Below the pieces are notes generated by a model. It did not search any database and was not told the origin of the DNA. It saw only the letters and a program-made list of their open reading frames with translations. Positions 6,881-9,752 of a stretch of DNA of 9,752 bases are shown here, one piece after another. Numbering within the stretch: position 1 is the first letter of the stretch; each line of letters starts with the position of its first letter. This DNA is from JBHJHK01 sp050330975 (GTDB lineage Bacteria > Pseudomonadota > Gammaproteobacteria > Competibacterales > Competibacteraceae): positions 1 through 9,752 of the forward strand of contig JBHJHK010000133.1 of assembly GCA_050330975.1 (NCBI GenBank), in the 5' to 3' direction. The position numbers and the translations under genes were made by a program.

Positions 6881-7977
6881 GGGGTATCGGCCTCCGGGTT
6901 GGCGACGAGGCGGGCCGTCAAGTAAAAGCGCTCCCGCCCAGTGCGGCGATCGGTGGTGATGGGGGAGCGAAAGACCACCGCCTCGAACAACGGCGAATCC
7001 TCCAACAGCTCCACCAAGCGAGTGGCCTGGCTGGACTGGCCGCGCATCTGGATTTCGTCGTTGCGCAGGTCCAGTTGCTCGAGATAGGTGTCGTCGGGGA
7101 GGCGCGCCGTCACGTCCCGCAATACATCCACCGCCAACGGTTGGCTCAACCGCCGCTGGAGGAGGAACTGGGAGGCCACCACCGCCCGGTCGCGTTCCTG
7201 GCGCAGGGTGAAGATCACCTCGGCGCGGCGCTGGGCGGCCTCCACCTGGGGCAACAGCTCCAAGACCAATTGGCGCTGCTGCCACAACGGCAGCAGGGCA
7301 GCCCCCCCCACCAGGGCCAACAGCCCCACCACCGCCAGGGCCTGGACCTGACTCGCCCCCCGGCGGCGGCGGGGTCGGCGCTCCACGGGCAGCAGATCCA
7401 ACCCGGGCGCCTCACCCACCCCCCCCACGGCGCCGGGGATGAAGGCCCGCTGCTTGAGTTGCTCGAGGAGTTCTTCGAGAACCTTGCGCCGCACCACTGC
7501 CAGGCGGGCCGTGAGGCGTTTGGCGACGGGGTCTTTGTGTTGGAGGGCCACGGCGTAGTGGATGGCCTCGGCCTTGAAGGGGGTGAGGCGATCGATGTCA
7601 AAGCCCACCACCTTGTAGAGGTTGGCCCCGGCGGCCAAGGGCAGCTCGAGATCCCGCAGCAACACCCGTTGGGGGGGCAGGCGCAGCACTCGACGGTGAC
7701 GGCGAAAGCGGCGCAATACCCCCCCCAGATGCTCCGGGGTGAGGGCGTCCAAGGGTTGGCACTCCAGGACCTCCCCGCCGGCTGTGCGCAGCGTGGCGGT
7801 GTGGTCGGCGTCCAACTCCAAGATCACCTCCCGGGGCACATCCACCAAGCGGCGGCGCAAGGACGCGGGTAAACAGCCCCCGAGCCCCCGGATCCACCAG
7901 CGCCAAAAGCCGCCGATGCTCAAGCGTTTGGCCAGGCGCATCAAAGGGGAGCGTTCCAGGGTAGAAGGGTTAGCCAT
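6877..7977 (-). CDS. gspL: Type II secretion system protein GspL (XpsL type, PilN-like periplasmic domain)
   Basis: The 366-residue inner-membrane protein would dock the GspE ATPase at the membrane and bind GspM. The N-terminus (about 8-45) is basic and aromatic, with Phe-Trp-Arg-Trp-Trp and Leu-Arg-Arg-Arg-Leu, as in XpsL-like proteins. The cytoplasmic part (about 48-200) contains Leu-Pro-Pro-Gln-Arg-Val-Leu-Leu-Arg-Asp-Leu-Glu-Leu-Pro (100-113) and Val-Gly-Phe-Asp-Ile-Asp-Arg-Leu-Thr-Pro-Phe-Lys-Ala-Glu (124-137), motifs shared with GspL/PilM-PilN-like proteins. A single transmembrane helix lies at about 211-230. Heptad-like residues follow (about 233-280), then a PilN-type ferredoxin-like domain (about 285-357). 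The ATG at 7977 lies 3 nt after the gspK stop; GAGG is found 14 nt upstream, which is rather far. The stop overlaps the gspM start. Three 8-nt G or C runs fall inside the coding region. Confidence 0.9.
   Translation of the reverse strand: MANPSTLERSPLMRLAKRLSIGGFWRWWIRGLGGCLPASLRRRLVDVPREVILELDADHTATLRTAGGEVLECQPLDALTPEHLGGVLRRFRRHRRVLRLPPQRVLLRDLELPLAAGANLYKVVGFDIDRLTPFKAEAIHYAVALQHKDPVAKRLTARLAVVRRKVLEELLEQLKQRAFIPGAVGGVGEAPGLDLLPVERRPRRRRGASQVQALAVVGLLALVGGAALLPLWQQRQLVLELLPQVEAAQRRAEVIFTLRQERDRAVVASQFLLQRRLSQPLAVDVLRDVTARLPDDTYLEQLDLRNDEIQMRGQSSQATRLVELLEDSPLFEAVVFRSPITTDRRTGRERFYLTARLVANPEADTP
6891..6895 (-). promoter_or_regulatory. Shine-Dalgarno site of gspM (GGAGG)
   Basis: GGAGG in the coding strand lies 10 nt before the tandem ATG at 6880 and inside the end of gspL. 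It supports the ATGA overlap start for gspM rather than any site further upstream in the long open frame. Confidence 0.65.
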
Positions 7978-7980
7978 AGC

Positions 7981-8958
7981 TCAGGGATTTTCCTCGGCGT
8001 TGGGGTTTACAGCCGGGCTAGCCCCACCGTCTTCCGGGGCGCGGGCCAGGCTCGGCCCCTCTCGCCACGACAAAATGTGGTAGAGCTGTCCCGCCCGGCG
8101 GCCCCGGGTCAACACCACGTCCAAACGGGCCTCCGTGCCCTCGGGGAGGCGGGCGGTGGTCTCGATGTGGTAAGCCAGCCCCTGGCCCTGGGCCACCAAT
8201 GCCCCCAGCTGGGGCAGTGGCGGCGCTGGCAGTCCTTGTTCCCGGTGCTCGTCCCGGCGCTGGAGGTAGTCCTCCACCACCTCGGGGTCCAGATCCGGCA
8301 GGGCGCGAATCAACCCCTTGGAGGCCACCGCCGGGTTGATGCCCGGTTTGCTGGAGTGGACGGTGAGCTGGGGGGCGAGCTGGTGGTAGAGGGCGGCATC
8401 GAAACCCATGACTTGCTGGAGCTCTTCGACGCTTTCAAAGGGGCCATTTTTGGGGGGGGGCAAGTCGGCCTCGCGGTACTCGTCCACCTCGCCCCCCGCC
8501 GGGCGACTCAAATCGTCGGGGTCGCGCCAGTCCTCCAGGGTGTCCAGGAGTATTTGGCGGCGTTCCTCATCCTCGACTCCAACGCTGCGGAGCAAGGCGT
8601 CCATGAGTTCTCGCCGGGCGCGGTTGAGATCCACCCGGCCGCTGGAGTCCCGGATACGCAGGGTCACCTCGCCCCCCCCTAAGGCCCGGCGCACCGGTGT
8701 GCCGTCCACCGGCAGGCGTTCCTCGGGGGGGGGCTGGATGCGGCGGCCAAACAGCTCTAAGGCGGCGTAGTAGAGGCCGGCTTCCGCCAGGGCCTGGGCC
8801 TTTGCTCGCTCGACGCCAAAGCGGGCCAGGCGGGTCTCGGTGCGCAATTCATAGCTAAAGCTGGCGGCCATGAGGGCCATGAGGGTGATGACCCACAAGA
8901 CGATGGCCAGGACAAAGCCGCGACGGCGGCGGGGGTTGGCGCTGGGCTCGGGGATCAT
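7981..8958 (-). CDS. gspK: Type II secretion system atypical minor pseudopilin GspK
   Basis: The 325-residue protein caps the tip of the periplasmic pseudopilus with GspI and GspJ. A short basic leader ends in Arg-Arg-Arg-Arg-Gly14 before Phe15, the expected GspO prepilin peptidase cleavage point. The mature N-terminal helix (15-36) lacks the usual Glu at position 5 (it is Ile19), which is diagnostic of GspK. Conserved GspK features follow: Asp-Leu-Asn-Arg-Ala (110-114), Glu-Asp-Trp-Arg-Asp-Pro-Asp-Asp (142-149, likely calcium site region), Tyr-Arg-Glu-Ala (161-164), Phe-Glu-Ser-Val-Glu-Glu-Leu (174-180) and a helix-hairpin-helix-like Leu-Pro-Asp-Leu-Asp-Pro-Glu-Val-Val (220-228). A Pro/Ala/Gly tail (about 300-325) is probably disordered. 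It follows gspJ after 6 nt with no clear Shine-Dalgarno, so coupling is likely. The gene contains two 9-nt C runs in the coding strand. Confidence 0.94.
   Translation of the reverse strand: MIPEPSANPRRRRGFVLAIVLWVITLMALMAASFSYELRTETRLARFGVERAKAQALAEAGLYYAALELFGRRIQPPPEERLPVDGTPVRRALGGGEVTLRIRDSSGRVDLNRARRELMDALLRSVGVEDEERRQILLDTLEDWRDPDDLSRPAGGEVDEYREADLPPPKNGPFESVEELQQVMGFDAALYHQLAPQLTVHSSKPGINPAVASKGLIRALPDLDPEVVEDYLQRRDEHREQGLPAPPLPQLGALVAQGQGLAYHIETTARLPEGTEARLDVVLTRGRRAGQLYHILSWREGPSLARAPEDGGASPAVNPNAEENP
8447..8460 (-). repeat. C9-A5 homopolymer pair inside gspK
   Basis: In the coding direction there are nine C followed at once by five A, encoding Pro-Pro-Pro-Lys at residues 167-170. 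A one-base slip would frameshift gspK about halfway through. The C9 is one of the two longest homopolymers in the window; the other is also in gspK. Confidence 0.85.
8725..8733 (-). repeat. C9 homopolymer inside gspK
   Basis: Nine C in the coding strand encode the Pro run at residues 76-78 (Gln-Pro-Pro-Pro-Glu-Glu). It lies about 265 nt upstream of the other C9 tract in the same gene. Confidence 0.85.
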
Positions 8959-8964
8959 GGGGGC

Positions 8965-9576
8965 TCAGTTGTAGAGGGGGACCACCAGGGGTGGTATGGG
9001 GTCGCCGCGCCAAGCGAGTTCCAGGCGCACCAATTCCGGACGGATGCGGGGATTGTCCCACGCATCGCGCCACTCGGGGTCTTGCAAGGGCTCATCGGCA
9101 CCAAAGTACGACCACTTGAGGTCGGTGACGTCCAACAGCAGCAGGTTTTCCTCCCCCTCTTCCTCGGGGTCGATGAGGTCTTCTTGGAAGCGGTAGGGGT
9201 AGAGGCGTAGCTGCAACGCCCATTGGTCTTCGTGGTCCACGGCGGTGAACTCCAGGACGTAGAGCCCCCCCAACCCCAGGTGCTCCAGGAGGGGGGTGAC
9301 AAAGGTGAGGCGTTGCTCGTCCCCCTCGAAGGCCACCACCCGGCGGCCCCGGTCGTCGCTTTTGAACACCGTGCGGGACTGGCGCAGGCTGCGGCGGACG
9401 AAGTCCTGGACGATGCGCAACTCGTTGGTGGCCACAGCCCTGGCCTCCCCCAGGTCCCAGCTGCGCATGGCGGTGAACAAACCCCCGTAGAGCATCACCA
9501 ACACCATGGCCACCAGGGTGAGGGCCACCAGGAGCTCCACCAGAGTGAACCCCTTGGAACGTTTGGGCCCGGCCAT
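8965..9576 (-). CDS. gspJ: Type II secretion system minor pseudopilin GspJ
   Basis: The 203-residue pseudopilin joins GspI and GspK in the tip complex that starts pseudopilus assembly. The leader is short and basic and ends in Lys-Gly9. Cleavage before Phe10 gives the class III signal FTLVELLVALTLVAMVLVML (10-29), with the conserved Glu at mature position 5 (Glu14). Downstream are Leu-Arg-Gln-Ser-Arg (64-68, following a helical stem with Gln-Asp-Phe-Val-Arg-Arg), the GspJ-like globular core (about 80-203), and acidic stretches such as Asp-Pro-Glu-Glu-Glu-Gly-Glu-Glu (136-143). The ATG at 9576 is supported by GGAGG 7 nt upstream and by the leader length. The upstream gspI frame appears to run past this start by about 80 nt. 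gspK follows 6 nt after the stop. Confidence 0.95.
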   Translation of the reverse strand: MAGPKRSKGFTLVELLVALTLVAMVLVMLYGGLFTAMRSWDLGEARAVATNELRIVQDFVRRSLRQSRTVFKSDDRGRRVVAFEGDEQRLTFVTPLLEHLGLGGLYVLEFTAVDHEDQWALQLRLYPYRFQEDLIDPEEEGEENLLLLDVTDLKWSYFGADEPLQDPEWRDAWDNPRIRPELVRLELAWRGDPIPPLVVPLYN

Positions 9577-9752
9577 GAGCTGTCCTCCAGGTTCGCCGTC
9601 AAGCGCAGGGTCTCCAACACCACCTGGCGCTCGCGTCCCCCTTCCCCCCCGCCCCCAGCCCCCGCCCCCCGCCGCTGGTCCCCCCGCCCAACGGCGGGAT
9701 CGCGGCGCTCCCAGGCCCCGGGTTCGACGCGGCGTTCGATTCGCTGGGGTGG
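9495..9752 (-). CDS. gspI: Probable minor pseudopilin GspI, C-terminal part only
   Basis: The frame is open to the right edge, so no start or pilin-like N-terminus is visible. The 85 visible residues begin with Pro-Pro-Gln-Arg-Ile-Glu-Arg-Arg-Val-Glu-Pro-Gly-Ala-Trp-Glu-Arg-Arg, pass through a Gly/Arg-rich stretch encoded by repeated G runs, and reach Glu-Arg-Gln-Val-Val-Leu-Glu-Thr-Leu-Arg-Leu. I judge that last stretch typical of a GspI C-terminus. The identity rests mainly on position immediately before gspJ, as in xps and other T2SS operons. The frame does not stop there: it continues through the gspJ start and ends at TGA 9497-9495, adding a Trp-rich tail that probably only reflects the gspJ signal-helix codons. 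One other frame has a TGA near 9600, so a frameshift in the G runs could change the true end. Another minor pseudopilin is possible but less likely. Confidence 0.6.
   Translation of the reverse strand, partial: PPQRIERRVEPGAWERRDPAVGRGDQRRGAGAGGGGEGGRERQVVLETLRLTANLEDSSWPGPNVPRGSLWWSSWWPSPWWPWCW
9584..9588 (-). promoter_or_regulatory. Shine-Dalgarno site of gspJ (GGAGG)
   Basis: The coding strand reads GGAGG, 7 nt before the gspJ ATG. It is the strongest ribosome site seen in the window and fixes the gspJ start, even though the gspI frame is still open at this point. Confidence 0.75.
9637..9689 (-). other. G-run cluster near the 3' end of gspI, possible G-quadruplex former
   Basis: The coding strand carries seven runs of 3-7 G within 53 nt (lengths from the left end: 5, 7, 5, 5, 6, 6, 3), separated by short loops. 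This meets the simple G3+N1-7 quadruplex pattern several times over. It would be present in the mRNA and ends about 60 nt before the gspJ start. It encodes the Gly/Arg-rich part of the GspI fragment. Any structural effect is inferred. Confidence 0.5.

Noticed and set aside
6881..7285. 135-residue extension of GspM
   Set aside because: It is Pro/Gly/Arg/His-rich shadow of gspL; the ATG at 6880 has a ribosome site and overlaps the gspL stop.
6823..7872. 349-codon open frame on the plus strand
   Set aside because: It is antisense to gspL, Gln/His/Gly-rich, and explained by codon composition on the opposite strand.
1..9752. CRISPR array, tRNA or rRNA gene, insertion sequence, attachment site or rho-independent terminator
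   Set aside because: I saw no regularly spaced direct repeats, no cloverleaf-like segment, no transposase motif, no terminal inverted repeats and no hairpin followed by a T run; the gaps between genes are at most 35 nt.

Overview
The window is an almost gap-free stretch of GC-rich bacterial DNA in which every supported gene lies on the minus strand, so transcription runs from the right end to the left end. Gene spacing ranges from overlaps of a few bases to 35 nt. I see no terminator-like hairpin, RNA gene, mobile element or CRISPR array. Everything looks like one polycistron whose first and last genes are cut by the window edges.

Right to centre (9752 to 3086) is the distal half of a type II secretion system (T2SS) operon. 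In transcription order it reads gspI (3' part only), gspJ, gspK, gspL, gspM, a gspN/gspC-like gene and gspD. They encode two minor pseudopilins and the atypical GspK pseudopilin of the pilus tip, the GspL and GspM inner-membrane platform proteins, a clamp-type connector without a PDZ domain, and the outer-membrane secretin with a lipoprotein signal. This I-J-K-L-M-N-D order matches the Xanthomonas xps layout rather than the C-D-E-...-M layout of Klebsiella pul or Vibrio eps. The E, F, G and H genes would be expected beyond the right edge.

Centre to left (3089 to 1) holds three surface-polysaccharide genes: a GT2 family rhamnosyltransferase-like enzyme, a WsaF-like (GT4-type) glycosyltransferase, and the first 240 residues of an ABC-2 polysaccharide export permease (Wzm/TagG type). 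They look like part of an ABC-transporter-dependent O-antigen, capsule or S-layer-glycan locus. The GT2 start codon overlaps the gspD stop (GTGA), and the permease start overlaps the stop of the second glycosyltransferase in the same way, so the glycan genes look translationally and transcriptionally joined to the T2SS genes.

The organism is most likely a Gram-negative, high-GC proteobacterium. The xps-like T2SS points to Gammaproteobacteria, but I cannot name a genus. The most notable points are the T2SS-glycan junction, the Arg-rich C-terminal helix of the GspN/C-like protein, the lipidated secretin with a long low-complexity insert, a set of 7-9 nt G/C homopolymers found in the T2SS genes but not in the glycan genes, and an odd gspI/gspJ overlap just downstream of a G-run-dense segment. 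I do not see a clearly new type of system here.
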